DNA of 48,867 bases from Burkholderiales bacterium (GTDB lineage: Bacteria > Pseudomonadota > Gammaproteobacteria > Burkholderiales > Burkholderiaceae_F), in assembly GCA_020248785.1 (NCBI GenBank), contig JADCGX010000112.1:1-48867 (forward strand), read 5' to 3'. A program made the translations under genes and the position numbers. The notes under the pieces were generated by a model that was given only the letters and a program-made list of their open reading frames with translations, made no database searches and was not told where the DNA came from. Of this stretch, positions 31,837 to 41,502 are shown in pieces; position 1 is the first letter of the stretch, and every line of letters starts with the position of its first letter.

Positions 31837-32587
31837 CTACGACTTCCTGCCCAATGCCGCCCGGGTCAGACCGCGGCGCGCGGCGATGGAGTCGCCGATC
31901 TCGGCGAGGTCGACGGGCTGCAGGGCGAGCTGCGCCATCGGCAGGATCAGCGGGTTCTCGGCATCATGATGGCCGATGAAGGCATCCACGAAACGCTGCA
32001 ACAGGCCGGGATGATCGGGCTTGATCGGTTGGCGCGCGCAATGGTCGATCGCCTCGCGCACCTCGGGCCAGTGCGCACCCATCTCGCGATGCTCGTTGTC
32101 GAGCCGCCGCAGCACGGTGCTCAGCCGCTCGCCGTCGGCCCCGCCGCTGATGTCGAGCCGCTTGAGCAGCCGCGGAAGGATGTCGAAGTCTTCGTCCTGC
32201 TGGTGCCGGCGTCCGGCTTCCTCGAAGTAGCGGCGCACGTCGATCGCGGTCACGTTGACGGCGTCGGATGGGCCTTGCGCGGTCCAGTGTTCCAACAGGC
32301 GCTGCAGCAGCCGCGCGACACGCTGACCACGCTCTTGGCAGGCGATCTAGAGCGACAACGGGGATCCGAAACCGGCGGCGGCCAGCCTGAAATCAACCTA
32401 AAAACCGCAGTTGACGGCCGCAAGACGCACCAAGTCGCTGTCGCGACTGAACAAATTGAGCGGCGGTCGATCACCGGTTTGGAACTGCCCCGCCGTCGCG
32501 GGAATTGCCCGGAAAGCCGCGCCAACACTCGATCCGCGCTGTTTGGCAGCAATGACAACTGCGGTTTCTAGGATCAATGATGTCCAT
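31837..32587 (-). pseudogene. Hemerythrin-domain protein, disrupted by a MITE and a nonsense codon
   Basis: The readable part (stop at 31837, open back to about 32346) is a hemerythrin domain: RRYFEEAGRRHQQDEDFDIL, LDNEHREMGAHW and FIGHHDAENPLILP. Upstream the frame meets TAG at 32347-32349 and then the MITE at 32397-32572. Removing the MITE and one ATCAA copy gives an open start, ATG at 32587, reading MDIIDFRLAAAGFGSPLSL, then the TAG, then IACQERGQRVARLL, which fits the family pattern of AAGF and ACHERVxR. Two expected His ligands are Gln here (ACQER for ACHER, RHQQDE for RHHxDE). Intact relatives bind a diiron or oxygen/NO site. The shorter frame from TTG at 32295 could still be translated but would lack the first helix. 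Confidence 0.8.
32397..32572. mobile_element. 176-bp MITE with IS1380-like ends and a 5-bp target duplication
   Basis: Terminal inverted repeats are CCTAAAAACCGCAGTTGAC (32397-32415) and GACAACTGCGGTTTCTAGG (32554-32572), matching at 17 of 19 positions. The target duplication ATCAA is perfect at 32392-32396 and 32573-32577. There is no room for a transposase. Ends starting CCTAGA and 5-bp duplications are known for IS1380-family elements such as ISEcp1, so mobilisation by an IS1380-type transposase is a reasonable inference. It interrupts the hemerythrin gene after codon 5. Confidence 0.88.
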
Positions 32588-32782
32588 GCACGTTCGGGCC
32601 AAGGCGCGGCGACCGAAACGGCATCGCTGTCCGTCTCAGGGGCGGCGAGAACCCAGAGTCGCAAGACGATCGCAATGTCGCGCTGATGCGATCTGGCGGC
32701 AAGCGCATTTTTGTGTGCTGAGTTGTGGTGCTGAGCTTCTGTCTATGACGCCGGGTCCTGACCCAGTGAACCATTCAGATCG

Positions 32783-34213
32783 TCAGCCAGGTTCGCTGGC
32801 AGGCGTGCGCACGCGCGCGGCCAGCCAGACCAGCAGCAGCACGGGCAGCCCGAGCAGTGCCGTGCCCACAAAGAAGGCGACGTAGCCGTAGGCATCGACG
32901 AAGGCGCCGGAAAAGCCCGCGATGAACTTGGGCAGCAGCAGCATCAGCGAGGAGAACACAGCGTACTGCGTGGCGCTGTAGGCAATGTTGGTGAGGCTCG
33001 ACAGATACGCGATGAAGGCCGACGAGGCGATGCCCGAGGCGAGGTTGTCGGCCGAGATCACGATGATCAGCCAGGTAAGGTCATGGCCGCGCACCGCGAG
33101 GAAAGCAAACAACAGGTTGCTCAGCGCCGCCAACAGCGCGCCGAGAAAAAGCGTCTTCATCACGCCGAAGCGCAGCGCCAGCGCGCCGCCGACGAAGGCG
33201 CCCACCAGCGTCATGATCACGCCATAGAGCTTGGACACCGCAGCCACCTCGTCCTTGGTGTAGCCGAGGTCGACGTAGAACGGGTTGGCCATGATGCCCA
33301 TCACCACGTCGGCGATCCGGTACACGGCGATCAACGCCAGCAGCAGCGCGGCCTGCCAGCGGTAGCGAAGCATGAAGTCCGCGAGCGGTCCGACCACGGC
33401 GCTCTGCAGCCACGCGAGCAGCCGCGCCAGGGGTCGGGGCATACCGCGCGCCGCGTACTGCGCGGCGAGCTGACGCTCAGCCTCTCGCGCCGCGTTACCC
33501 AGCGTGCCTTGCGGCTCGGGCGACAGCAGTACGGTCGCGATGCCGACCAGCATCGATGCCGCCATGGCCAGATAGGCAGCGGTCCAGCCGCCGAAGTTGT
33601 AGCCGGTGGTGCCCTCACTGGCGCGGGCCGCGATCCACAGGGCGCCGGCACCGGCCCAGATCATCGCGACGCGATAACCGGTCTGGTACATCGCGGCCAG
33701 TGCGGCCTGCTTTTCCACGGCGGCCGACTCGATGCGGTAGGCGTCGAGAACGATATCTTGAGTGGCCGATGCGAAGGCCAGCAGCAGGGCACACAGCACG
33801 AGTGTCTGCAGGTTCTGCTGCGGGTCAGACATCGCCATGCCGAGCAAGGCCACCACGGCCACGCATTGCGCCAGCAGGAGCCAGCTGCGACGCCGACCCA
33901 GCCGCTTGGTCAAAAGCGGCAGCGGCAGGCGGTCGACCAACGGCGCCCAGACCCATTTGAAACCGTAGGCCAGACCGATCCACGACAGGTAGCCGATGGT
34001 TGCGCGGCTGATGCCCGCCTCGCGCAGCCAGAACGACAGCGTGCCCAGCACCAGCAGCAGCGGCAGCCCGGCCGAGAAGCCGAGCAGCAGCATGCGCAGC
34101 GCCGCCGGCTCGCCATAGACGCGCAGCAGCGCGCGCCAGTTGCGCCGCGCGGGGACTGGCGACGAACTTGCTGGGTGCGGCAGGCTGTCTTGTGCAACGC
34201 GCGGAGCGGACAT
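32783..34213 (-). CDS. ampG: AmpG-like MFS permease
   Basis: The 476-residue protein has about 12-14 transmembrane helices and PAT-family motifs: MLLLGFSAGLPLLLVLGTLSFWLREAG in the first helix region, WIGLAYGFKWVWAPLVDRLP, and ATQDIVLDAYRIESA, a hallmark of AmpG-type transporters. AmpG imports anhydro-muropeptides from the periplasm for cell-wall recycling and, where ampR-ampC exist, drives beta-lactamase induction. Slt at 24047 would make the substrate, although the genes are not linked in an operon. Related PAT members carry other substrates, so the symbol is tentative. Confidence 0.82.
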   Translation of the reverse strand: MSAPRVAQDSLPHPASSSPVPARRNWRALLRVYGEPAALRMLLLGFSAGLPLLLVLGTLSFWLREAGISRATIGYLSWIGLAYGFKWVWAPLVDRLPLPLLTKRLGRRRSWLLLAQCVAVVALLGMAMSDPQQNLQTLVLCALLLAFASATQDIVLDAYRIESAAVEKQAALAAMYQTGYRVAMIWAGAGALWIAARASEGTTGYNFGGWTAAYLAMAASMLVGIATVLLSPEPQGTLGNAAREAERQLAAQYAARGMPRPLARLLAWLQSAVVGPLADFMLRYRWQAALLLALIAVYRIADVVMGIMANPFYVDLGYTKDEVAAVSKLYGVIMTLVGAFVGGALALRFGVMKTLFLGALLAALSNLLFAFLAVRGHDLTWLIIVISADNLASGIASSAFIAYLSSLTNIAYSATQYAVFSSLMLLLPKFIAGFSGAFVDAYGYVAFFVGTALLGLPVLLLVWLAARVRTPASEPG

Positions 34214-34336
34214 ATCTGTCGGAGCTTAACGGCGCCGCTGCGTCGCACGGTTGCCTGCTCTACATTGCGCCCGACCGCTGGGTTGATGTGCCGCGCTCGG
34301 GCCATGGGCGATGATTGCCGCTTATCGAGGACTCTG

Positions 34337-35152
34337 ATGCGTTCTGTTGCCGCCCTGCTGTCGACGGTGCTGGCTGCGCTGGCCACTGGCCCGGGTGTGC
34401 CCGCGGCGGCCCAAGCATCGGCCGATCCCGGTATCGAGGTGCGCAAGCCGCGCCTGATGCTGGTGCCCGAGTCCACCGTCAACGACGCCGCCGCCCAGCA
34501 GTATGGCGAGCTCAAGCGCCAGGCACAGGCCAAGCGCGTGCTCAATGTCGACGCGCCGCAAGTGCGGCGCGTGCGCGACATCACTGCGCGCCTCATTGCG
34601 CACGGCGGTCGCTTCAATGCCTCGGCACGCAACTGGGCGTGGGAGGTCAACGTGATCGACACGCCGGCCATCAATGCGTTCTGCATGCCGGGCGGCAAGA
34701 TCGTTGTGTTCGACGGCTTGATCGATCGCCTGCAGCTCACCGACGACGAGATCGCGGCGGTGATCGGCCACGAGATCGCCCATGCGCTGCTCGAGCATGG
34801 GCGGGCGCGCATGAGCCAGGAGATCGTCAAGTCGGTCGGTCTGAATTTCGCGGCCGCCTACTTTGGCCTCAGCGGCGTCGGCACTGCCGCGCTGGCACAG
34901 GCCGCGCAGCTAGCGATCACCCTGCCCTATGGCCGCAGCCAGGAGACCGACGCCGATCTGGTGGGCCTGGAGCTGTCCGCCCGCGCCGGCTATGACCCGC
35001 GTGCCGCCATCACGCTCTGGCGCAAGATGGCGGCGACCAGCCTGAACCAGCCGCCGCAGTTTCTCTCCACCCACCCGGGCCACGCCAATCGCGTCCGCAA
35101 GATCGAGCAGATCATGCCGCGCGTGCTGCCGCTGTATGAGGCGGCGCGGTAA
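34337..35152 (+). CDS. M48-family zinc metalloprotease, secreted
   Basis: The 271-residue protein starts at the ATG following ACTCTG at 34331. A signal peptide (MRSVAALLSTVLAALATG to about PAAAQA) sends it to the periplasm. The catalytic zinc motif is GHEIAHALLEH, with the third ligand in ETDADLVGLEL, as in peptidases of the LoiP/YcaL/BepA group. The conserved NAFCMPGGKIVVFDGLI is typical. Such proteins take part in outer-membrane protein quality control, but the substrate here is unknown. Longer upstream frames are antisense to the permease gene and are not coding. Confidence 0.9.
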   Translation: MRSVAALLSTVLAALATGPGVPAAAQASADPGIEVRKPRLMLVPESTVNDAAAQQYGELKRQAQAKRVLNVDAPQVRRVRDITARLIAHGGRFNASARNWAWEVNVIDTPAINAFCMPGGKIVVFDGLIDRLQLTDDEIAAVIGHEIAHALLEHGRARMSQEIVKSVGLNFAAAYFGLSGVGTAALAQAAQLAITLPYGRSQETDADLVGLELSARAGYDPRAAITLWRKMAATSLNQPPQFLSTHPGHANRVRKIEQIMPRVLPLYEAAR

Positions 35153-35228
35153 CGCTGATCCGGTGCGCGTCGGTCGTCGGGCGTTGCGGCTGCTCGGGGC
35201 TTGAAGCTTCGGTCGCGTTGGACCTTGC

Positions 35229-36005
35229 TCACAAGCGGCCCGCGTACTCGATGATCAGTGGCGCGTGGTCCGAGAAGCGCATGCGAGTGTAGATCTCGAC
35301 CGACTTCGCCTTGGCTGCGATGCCGGGCGTGGCGATCTGGTAGTCGATGCGCCAGCCGACGTTCTTGGCATAGGCCTGGCCGCGATTGCTCCACCAAGTG
35401 TACTGCTCGGGCCTCGGGTCCAGGCGGCGATGCACGTCGACGAAACCCAGCTCGTCGAACACCTGGTTGAGCCAGGCACGCTCCTCCGGCAGAAAACCCG
35501 AGTTCTTCTGGTTGGAGCGCCAGTTTTTCAGATCGATTTCCTTGTGCGCGATATTCACGTCGCCGCAGAGCACGATCTCGCGGCCGCTGGCGCGCAGCTG
35601 CGCAAGGTGCGGCAGGAACGTCTGCATGAAACGGAACTTCGAAGCCTGCCGGTGCGGACCGGCAGACCCCGAGGGCACGTACAGCGAGATGACGGTCAGA
35701 TTGCAGAACTGCGCTTCGAGATAGCGGCCCTCGTCATCGAACTCGACGACGCCAAACCCGCAGCGCGTGCCCTTGGGTTTCTTGCGCGTATACAGCGCCG
35801 TGCCCGCATAGCCCTTCTTCTGCGCGCAGTGAAAGTAAGCGTGCAGACCGTCCGGGTCGCGCAGCGTCTGCGGGACATCTTCCTCGTGCGCCTTGACCTC
35901 CTGCAGGCACAGCACGTCCGGGTCCACACGCTGGACCCAGCGCCACAGCCCCTTGCTGGCGGCTGAGCGAATTCCATTGACGTTCAGGGTGGCGATTCGG
36001 ATCAA
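35229..36005 (-). CDS. xth: Exodeoxyribonuclease III (AP endonuclease)
   Basis: The 258-residue EEP-fold nuclease cleaves DNA 5' of abasic sites and trims 3' ends in base-excision repair. All catalytic motifs are visible: LNVNGIRSA (Asn), LQEVKA (Glu), ISLYVPSG (Tyr), LCGDVNIAHKEIDL (Asp and Asn), WRIDYQIATPG and SDHAPLIIEY (Asp-His). Length is normal. It is divergent from pyrE, a neighbour pair common in Burkholderiales. Confidence 0.94.
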   Translation of the reverse strand: MIRIATLNVNGIRSAASKGLWRWVQRVDPDVLCLQEVKAHEEDVPQTLRDPDGLHAYFHCAQKKGYAGTALYTRKKPKGTRCGFGVVEFDDEGRYLEAQFCNLTVISLYVPSGSAGPHRQASKFRFMQTFLPHLAQLRASGREIVLCGDVNIAHKEIDLKNWRSNQKNSGFLPEERAWLNQVFDELGFVDVHRRLDPRPEQYTWWSNRGQAYAKNVGWRIDYQIATPGIAAKAKSVEIYTRMRFSDHAPLIIEYAGRL

Positions 36006-36098
36006 GTGGTGCTCCGATGCAGGTCGAAAGCAGGCGTCGGGGCCGAAGTTGCCCGATTATCGACCGATACGGCGTTCCGCTTGACGACGCGGCGCATG

Positions 36099-36104
36099 CA
36101 TAAT
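36099..36104 (+). promoter_or_regulatory. Candidate -10 box (CATAAT) for pyrE
   Basis: CATAAT differs from consensus at one position. A TTCCGC hexamer 18 nt upstream (36075-36080) is a poor -35. Transcription from near 36111 would place the upstream ATG codons outside the mRNA, which supports the start at 36147. Confidence 0.4.
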
Positions 36105-36146
36105 CTTGGCGTCACCCCGGACCATGGAGACAGTGGCCGCGCCGAC

Positions 36147-36833
36147 ATGAAGACCATGGACACACTGCGCCAGCAATTCATCGAATTTGCCCTGCGGGTG
36201 GGAGTGCTGCGCTTTGGCGAGTTCACCACCAAGGCCGGCCGCAAGTCACCCTACTTTTTCAACACCGGGCTGTTCGATACGGGCGCGAAGCTCGGCGCGC
36301 TCGCGGGCTTTTACGCCCGCACTCTGCTGGAGGCACGCGCTGCCGGTCGCGTGCGGTTCGACATGCTCTTCGGGCCTGCCTACAAAGGGATCACGCTGGC
36401 GTCCGCGACTGCCGTGGCGTTGGCGGGTCTTGGTCATGACGTCCCATTCGCGTTCAACCGCAAGGAGGCGAAGGACCATGGCGAGGGCGGCAGTCTTGTC
36501 GGCGCACCGCTGAAGGGCCGGGTGGTCATCGTCGACGATGTCGTCACCAATGGCGCGGCCAAGCGCGAGGCGATCGCGCTGCTTAGCAATGCGGGAGCCG
36601 AGCCGGCCGGCGTCCTCATCGCCTTTGACCGCATGGAACGAGCAGGACCGGACGATGCATTGTCGGCCCGCTCGGCAGTGCAGGAGTTGGAGACGCTGCA
36701 TGGCCTGCCCGTGATCGCGATCGCCAATCTGGATGATCTGCTGGCGTTCGCTAACTCCAGTGCGCCGGCCGCCGAGCAGGTGCGCGCCTACCTGCCCGCC
36801 ATGCAGAGCTACCGTGACCACTATGGCGCCTGA
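36147..36833 (+). CDS. pyrE: Orotate phosphoribosyltransferase
   Basis: It transfers phosphoribose from PRPP to orotate in pyrimidine synthesis. The 228-residue protein has the type I PRTase PRPP loop VVIVDDVVTNGAAKREA, the flexible-loop segment NRKEAKDHGEGGSLVG with catalytic Lys and His, and FGPAYKGITLA. The ATG at 36147 was chosen because family proteins begin shortly before LRQQFIEFAL and because a CATAAT box lies upstream of it; ATG at 36156 is also possible. The last 11 nt overlap the start of the DUF4124 gene in another frame. Confidence 0.93.
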   Translation: MKTMDTLRQQFIEFALRVGVLRFGEFTTKAGRKSPYFFNTGLFDTGAKLGALAGFYARTLLEARAAGRVRFDMLFGPAYKGITLASATAVALAGLGHDVPFAFNRKEAKDHGEGGSLVGAPLKGRVVIVDDVVTNGAAKREAIALLSNAGAEPAGVLIAFDRMERAGPDDALSARSAVQELETLHGLPVIAIANLDDLLAFANSSAPAAEQVRAYLPAMQSYRDHYGA

Positions 36834-37449
36834 GCTGCGCGTTCTCGCGTTTGTATGCGCCTGGCTGCTGACGACGGCAGCCGAGGCGCAATTGTTTGTC
36901 TGCACAGACGCCAAGGGACGTACCTACAGCGGAGATAGGCCGCCTCCGGAATGCGGCGAGCGGCAGGTGCGCGAGCTGCGCGGCGACGGGTCTGTGCGCC
37001 GCGTGATCGAGCCGCCATTGACGCCAGAGCAGAAGGCAACGCGCGCAGCCGAGGAGAAGCGTCAGAAGGAAGAGGCCGAGCGTAAGCGAGAGACCATGCG
37101 CAAGGATCTGGCACTGCTGGAAGCCTATGCCAACGAGCTGGAGATCGAAGAGACGCGCAACCGCGCGCTGGCTTCGCGCATGGCGATGGTCGAGCGAGCG
37201 AAAAATCGCATTGAGGAACACCAGCGCGAGCGCAAGAAGGTCGACCAGGAAGCGGAGTTCTATTCCAAGCGCGAACTACCCGAGCGACTCAAGCGCTCGT
37301 ACCAGCTCATCGACAGCCTGGTACGCAGCGAGGAGAAGATCATCGTCAACGCCACGGCGGACATGAACCGCGTCAACGAGCGCTTTGACAACGACCTGAA
37401 GCGCTTTCGCGAACTCGTCAACGCTGGCGCCCAGCCGGTGAATCGCTAG
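36823..37449 (+). CDS. DUF4124 domain protein with coiled coil
   Basis: The 208-residue secreted protein has a signal peptide (VLAFVCAWLLTTAAEAQ) and the DUF4124 motif LFVCTDAKGRTYSGDRPPPEC at the mature N-terminus. A long Glu/Lys/Arg-rich coiled coil follows (about 65-190). DUF4124 proteins are frequent in beta- and gamma-proteobacteria and have no known function. The start overlaps pyrE by 11 nt, so expression with pyrE is likely. The ATG at 36823 is the only one that gives the signal peptide. Confidence 0.85.
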   Translation: MAPELRVLAFVCAWLLTTAAEAQLFVCTDAKGRTYSGDRPPPECGERQVRELRGDGSVRRVIEPPLTPEQKATRAAEEKRQKEEAERKRETMRKDLALLEAYANELEIEETRNRALASRMAMVERAKNRIEEHQRERKKVDQEAEFYSKRELPERLKRSYQLIDSLVRSEEKIIVNATADMNRVNERFDNDLKRFRELVNAGAQPVNR

Positions 37450-37609
37450 ACGGCCTTGGTGTACTCGATCCCCGGCCCGATCGCGCGCGCACCGATTGCG
37501 ATCAAGCCGTCGCGCGGCGCTTGGTCCAGTCGGCGTGCAGGGCAGTCCCGGCGCACGTGCTCCGCTCTGCGACAAGATTGCAGTTGCCGCCGCCGCGCCG
37601 CGTACGCCG

Positions 37610-39067
37610 TCACCCGGCCAGTTTGCGTCGCAGGATCTCGTTGACCTGCTGCGGATTGGCCTTGCCCTTGGTCGCCTTCATCGCCTGACCCACGAGCGAG
37701 TTGAAGGCCTTTTCCTTGCCCGCGCGAAACTCCGTGACCGGGCCGGGATTGGCGTCCAGCACCGCGTCGATCAGGGTCTCGATCGCACCAACATCCGAGA
37801 TCTGCTTGAGCCCCCGCGCCTCGATGATGGCGTCGGCCGACGCGCCTTCGTTCTTCCACAGTGCGGCGAACACGTCTTTGGCGGTCTTGTTGTTGATGGT
37901 GCCGTCGAGCACGCGGTTGACGAGGCCAGCGAGCTGCCGCGCGCTCACCGGCGCCGCACCGATGTCGATGCCATCGGCATTCAACGCCGCTGAAACTTCG
38001 CCCATCAGCCAGTTGGCCACAGCTTTTTTGTCGGCTACGTCCTTCGCAGCCACCTCGAAGTAGGTCGCCAGCGCCTGCGAGCCTGTTAGCACGCTGGCGT
38101 CGTACTCGGACAGCCCGTAGTCGCGCACGAAACGCGCGCGCATCGCGCCCGGCAACTCCGGCAGCTCGCGCTGAATCCGCGCGATCCAATCGGCACTCAC
38201 CGCCAGCGGCAGCAGGTCCGGATCGGGGAAGTAGCGATAGTCCATCGCGTCTTCCTTGCTGCGCATGCTGCGGGTCTCGTCGCGATCGGGGTCGTACAGG
38301 CGCGTCTCCTGCACGACCTTGCGGCCATCCTCGATCAGCTCGATCTGCCGGCGCACCTCGTGGTCGATCGCCTGCTGCAGGAAGCGGAAGCTGTTGAGGT
38401 TCTTGATCTCCACCCGCGTGCCGAACTTCTCCGCGCCCACCGGCCGCACGCTCACGTTGGCGTCGCAGCGGAAGCTGCCCTCCTGCATGTTGCCGTCGCA
38501 GATGCCGAGCCACACCACCAGCGAGTGCAGCGCGCGCGCGTAGGCCACCGCCTCGGCCGAGGAGCGCAGGTCGGGCTCCGAGACGATCTCCAGCAGCGGC
38601 GTGCCCGCGCGGTTCAGGTCGATGCCGCTCTGGTCGCGGTCCAGTTGCGCGCCCTCGTGCAGCGACTTGCCGGCGTCTTCCTCCAGGTGCGCGCGGGTCA
38701 GCCGCACCGTCTTGGCATACGGCGCGCCGCCCTTGGGTGCAACGGCGATCGACAGCGTGCCGCCCTGCACCACCGGCCGCTCGTACTGGCTGATCTGGTA
38801 GCCCTTGGGCAGGTCGGGGTAGAAGTAGTTCTTGCGCGCGAAGATGCTCTGGTCGGCGATCTTCGCGCCCACCGCCAGCCCGAACCGGATCGCGCGCTCC
38901 ACCGCACCCTCGTTGAGCACCGGCAGCACGCCGGGCAGAGCCAGATCGATCACGCTGGCCTGCGTGTTGGGCGGCGCGCCGAAGGCGGTGCTGGCCCCGG
39001 AGAAGATCTTGCTCTGCGTGGACAGCTGGGCGTGGGTTTCCAGCCCGATCACGACTTCCCAGTTCAT
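37610..39067 (-). CDS. gatB: Asp-tRNA(Asn)/Glu-tRNA(Gln) amidotransferase subunit B
   Basis: The 485-residue tRNA-binding and kinase subunit of GatCAB activates the misacylated Glu or Asp on the tRNA before amidation. The N-terminal cradle begins [49 protein letters not shown] and [13 protein letters not shown] are family signatures, and the C-terminal YqeY-like domain ends with [13 protein letters not shown]. The start is set by that N-terminus; longer frames run into the neighbouring hydrolase. It is the last gene of the gat operon, separated from gatA by a metal-dependent hydrolase gene. Confidence 0.95.
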   Translation of the reverse strand: MNWEVVIGLETHAQLSTQSKIFSGASTAFGAPPNTQASVIDLALPGVLPVLNEGAVERAIRFGLAVGAKIADQSIFARKNYFYPDLPKGYQISQYERPVVQGGTLSIAVAPKGGAPYAKTVRLTRAHLEEDAGKSLHEGAQLDRDQSGIDLNRAGTPLLEIVSEPDLRSSAEAVAYARALHSLVVWLGICDGNMQEGSFRCDANVSVRPVGAEKFGTRVEIKNLNSFRFLQQAIDHEVRRQIELIEDGRKVVQETRLYDPDRDETRSMRSKEDAMDYRYFPDPDLLPLAVSADWIARIQRELPELPGAMRARFVRDYGLSEYDASVLTGSQALATYFEVAAKDVADKKAVANWLMGEVSAALNADGIDIGAAPVSARQLAGLVNRVLDGTINNKTAKDVFAALWKNEGASADAIIEARGLKQISDVGAIETLIDAVLDANPGPVTEFRAGKEKAFNSLVGQAMKATKGKANPQQVNEILRRKLAG

Positions 39068-39083
39068 GGCCGAGTTCCTAGCG

Positions 39084-39989
39084 TCAAGAGGGGGCCGAAG
39101 GCGCCGGCTGCAGCGTGGGCGCCGACGCGGCAAAGGCCTGCGCATGGGCGTGCAGCCAGCGCTCGACATCGGCCCGGTTGTCCACCTGCCACGGGTGAAA
39201 CCCGGGGCGGACAAAGTGCATGAAGCCGCGCCACAGCGCCGCAGCCACGCGGTCGGGACCGAAGTAGACGTTCCAGGCGCTGCGCAGGACCGCCCGCGGT
39301 GACGCGCGTTGCCGGTCGTCGCGCAGCAGGCCGAGCACCTGCACCAGCAGATCGAGGGCCAGGAAGAAACTGGCATACAGCCCGGCGGCCAGGCGCCGCA
39401 GGTAGCCGCCGCCGCAGCGGCGATACACGTCGAAGGCCACCGCCTTATGCTCGGTTTCTTCCACCGCATGCCAGCCCCACAGCAGCGCCAGTTGCGGGTG
39501 CGCGCCGCGCAGCACCGCCGGGTTGGCCAGCAGGTTGGCGGCCAGGACCGCGGTGTAGTGCTCGTAGGCCACCGTGATGGCCAGACGGTCGAGCGGGCGC
39601 AGCCAGCGCCGCGTCAGGCCGATGCGCCGCTCCAGCCGCGCCTGCAGGCGGTCGACGAAGCCCAGTTCTGCCAGGCGTTCGTTGTAGCCGCGGTGGACTC
39701 GGGCGTGCGTGCCCTCCTGACCGATGAACCCCAGGACCTGCGCGCGCAGGTGGGGCTCGGCCGCCAGGTGCGGCAGGAACTCGCGAACGGTGTCGATGAA
39801 ACTGCGCTCGCCCTGCGGAAACATCAGCGACAGCGCGTTGAACAGATGGGTACGGAAGGCATCGCCACCGTGCCAGTGCCCGGCCAGCGGCTCGGCCAGC
39901 CGCACCTGCGGCTGGCGTGCTGCCGGCGGCGGCGACGGAACGCGCGGCAGAGTCGGCGACAGGGTCGACGACAGGGTCGGCGGTGCCAT
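39084..39989 (-). CDS. Metal-dependent hydrolase (PF10118 type) inside the gat operon
   Basis: The 301-residue protein fits the predicted metal-dependent hydrolase family PF10118. Ferritin-like Glu/His motifs are [28 protein letters not shown] and [19 protein letters not shown]. The carboxylate/His pattern suggests a diiron-type centre. The function is unknown. The first 20 residues are Pro/Ser/Thr-rich with a small repeat (SSTLSPTL), so the exact start is uncertain. It begins 22 nt after gatA and ends 16 nt before gatB, so it must be cotranscribed with the amidotransferase. Confidence 0.83.
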   Translation of the reverse strand: MAPPTLSSTLSPTLPRVPSPPPAARQPQVRLAEPLAGHWHGGDAFRTHLFNALSLMFPQGERSFIDTVREFLPHLAAEPHLRAQVLGFIGQEGTHARVHRGYNERLAELGFVDRLQARLERRIGLTRRWLRPLDRLAITVAYEHYTAVLAANLLANPAVLRGAHPQLALLWGWHAVEETEHKAVAFDVYRRCGGGYLRRLAAGLYASFFLALDLLVQVLGLLRDDRQRASPRAVLRSAWNVYFGPDRVAAALWRGFMHFVRPGFHPWQVDNRADVERWLHAHAQAFAASAPTLQPAPSAPS

Positions 39990-40011
39990 GGTCACCCTGC
40001 CCGCGGCGCCG

Positions 40012-41499
40012 CTAGTAGCCGGCCGGCACGCGCTGGTGCCAGTCGGTGGCTTGCTGGAAGGCGTGCGCAATGCCCAGCATCTTGGCCTCCTCGAGGTGAT
40101 TGCACATGAGCTGCAAACCCACCGGGCGGCCCCCGGCACCGAAGCCGCAGGGAATGCTCATGCTCGGGATGCCGGCCAGCGAGCCGGGCACGGTGTACAG
40201 GTCGGCCAGGTACATCGCGACCGGGTCGGCCGCCTTCTCGCCGAAGCCGAAGGCGACACTGGTGGTGACCGGGCTCATGATCACGTCGCACTGGCGGAAG
40301 GCCGCCTGGAACTCGTCGGCGATGATGCGCCGGACCTTCATCGCCTGGATGAAGTAGGCGTCGTAGTAGCCGTGGCTGAGCACGTAGGTGCCCACCAGGA
40401 TGCGGCGCTTGGGCTCGGGGCCGAAGCCTTCGGCGCGTGACTTCTCGATCATGTCGGCCAGGTCGGCGTACCGGGCCGCCCGATGGCCGTAGCGCACGCC
40501 GTCGAAGCGGGACAGGTTCGACGAGCACTCGGCCGGCGCGATCACGTAGTACACCGGGATGCCGAGCTCGGCGTTGGGCAGGCTGATGTCGACCAGCTGC
40601 GCGCCGAGCTTGCGGTACTGCGCCAGCGCCGCGCGCACGGCGGCCTCCACGTCGGGCTGCAGGCCGGGGCCGAAGAACTCCCCGGGCACGCCGATCTTCA
40701 GGCCCTTGACCCCGGCGCCGAGCGCTCGGGTGAAGTCCTCGCGGGGCTGGTCGAGGCTGGTGGAGTCCCGCGGGTCGAAGCCCAGCATGGCGTTGAACAC
40801 CAGCGCACAGTCCTCGGCCGAGGTGGTCATCAGGCCAGCGGTGTCGAGCGAGGAGGCGAAGGCGATCATGCCCCAGCGCGACGGCCGGCCGTAGGTGGGC
40901 TTGGTGCCGGTGATGCCGGTGAAGGCGGCCGGCTCGCGGATCGAGCCGCCGGTGTCGGTGGCGGTGGCCACCGGGGCGATCCGCGCGGCCACCACGGCGC
41001 TCGAGCCGCCCGAGGAGCCACCGGGCACCGCCGCGCCGGGGCCGCCCCGGCCGTCCGAGCCCATGGCCCAGGGGTTGAGCACGTTGCCGTAGGCGCTGTT
41101 CTCGTTGGACGAGCCCATCGCGAACTCGTCGCAATTGAGCTTGCCCAGGCAGACCATGCCGGCGTCCTTCAGGTTGGCCACGACGGTGGCGTCGAACGGG
41201 CTCATGTAGCCGGCGAGCATCTTGCTGCTGGCGGTGCTGGCCCAGTCCCTGGTGACGAAGATGTCCTTGTGTGCCAGCGGCACGCCCAGCAGCGCGCCGG
41301 TCTCGCCCCGGGCGCGGCGCGCATCGGCGGCGCGCGCCTGGGCCAGCGTGACCTCGGGCCGGACGTCGAGGAAGGCGTTCAGGACGCGGTGCGCCTCGAC
41401 CCGCGCCAGCGCCGCCTGCGCCAGCTCCACGGCCGAGACCTTTCTTGCGTCGAGCAGGCGGCCGAGTTCGGCCACCGAAGCGTGCGCCAGGTCGGTCAT
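40012..41499 (-). CDS. gatA: Asp-tRNA(Asn)/Glu-tRNA(Gln) amidotransferase subunit A
   Basis: The 495-residue amidase-signature enzyme releases ammonia from glutamine for GatB. The catalytic Lys78 (VPLAHKDIF), cis-Ser162 (PGGSSGGSS) and nucleophile Ser186 ([11 protein letters not shown]) are all present. The length is normal. It begins 3 nt after the gatC stop, which indicates tight coupling. Organisms with this complex usually make Gln-tRNA and/or Asn-tRNA by the indirect route. Confidence 0.95.
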   Translation of the reverse strand: MTDLAHASVAELGRLLDARKVSAVELAQAALARVEAHRVLNAFLDVRPEVTLAQARAADARRARGETGALLGVPLAHKDIFVTRDWASTASSKMLAGYMSPFDATVVANLKDAGMVCLGKLNCDEFAMGSSNENSAYGNVLNPWAMGSDGRGGPGAAVPGGSSGGSSAVVAARIAPVATATDTGGSIREPAAFTGITGTKPTYGRPSRWGMIAFASSLDTAGLMTTSAEDCALVFNAMLGFDPRDSTSLDQPREDFTRALGAGVKGLKIGVPGEFFGPGLQPDVEAAVRAALAQYRKLGAQLVDISLPNAELGIPVYYVIAPAECSSNLSRFDGVRYGHRAARYADLADMIEKSRAEGFGPEPKRRILVGTYVLSHGYYDAYFIQAMKVRRIIADEFQAAFRQCDVIMSPVTTSVAFGFGEKAADPVAMYLADLYTVPGSLAGIPSMSIPCGFGAGGRPVGLQLMCNHLEEAKMLGIAHAFQQATDWHQRVPAGY

Positions 41500-41502
41500 C
41501 GT

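Noticed and set aside
32398-32664. Small minus-strand ORF of 88 codons upstream of the hemerythrin remnant
   Set aside because: Its 3' half lies in the MITE and its stop is part of the element end, so it is not a gene.
33083-34336. Long N-terminal extension of the M48 protease frame
   Set aside because: It is antisense to the AmpG-like permease. The signal peptide starts at 34337.
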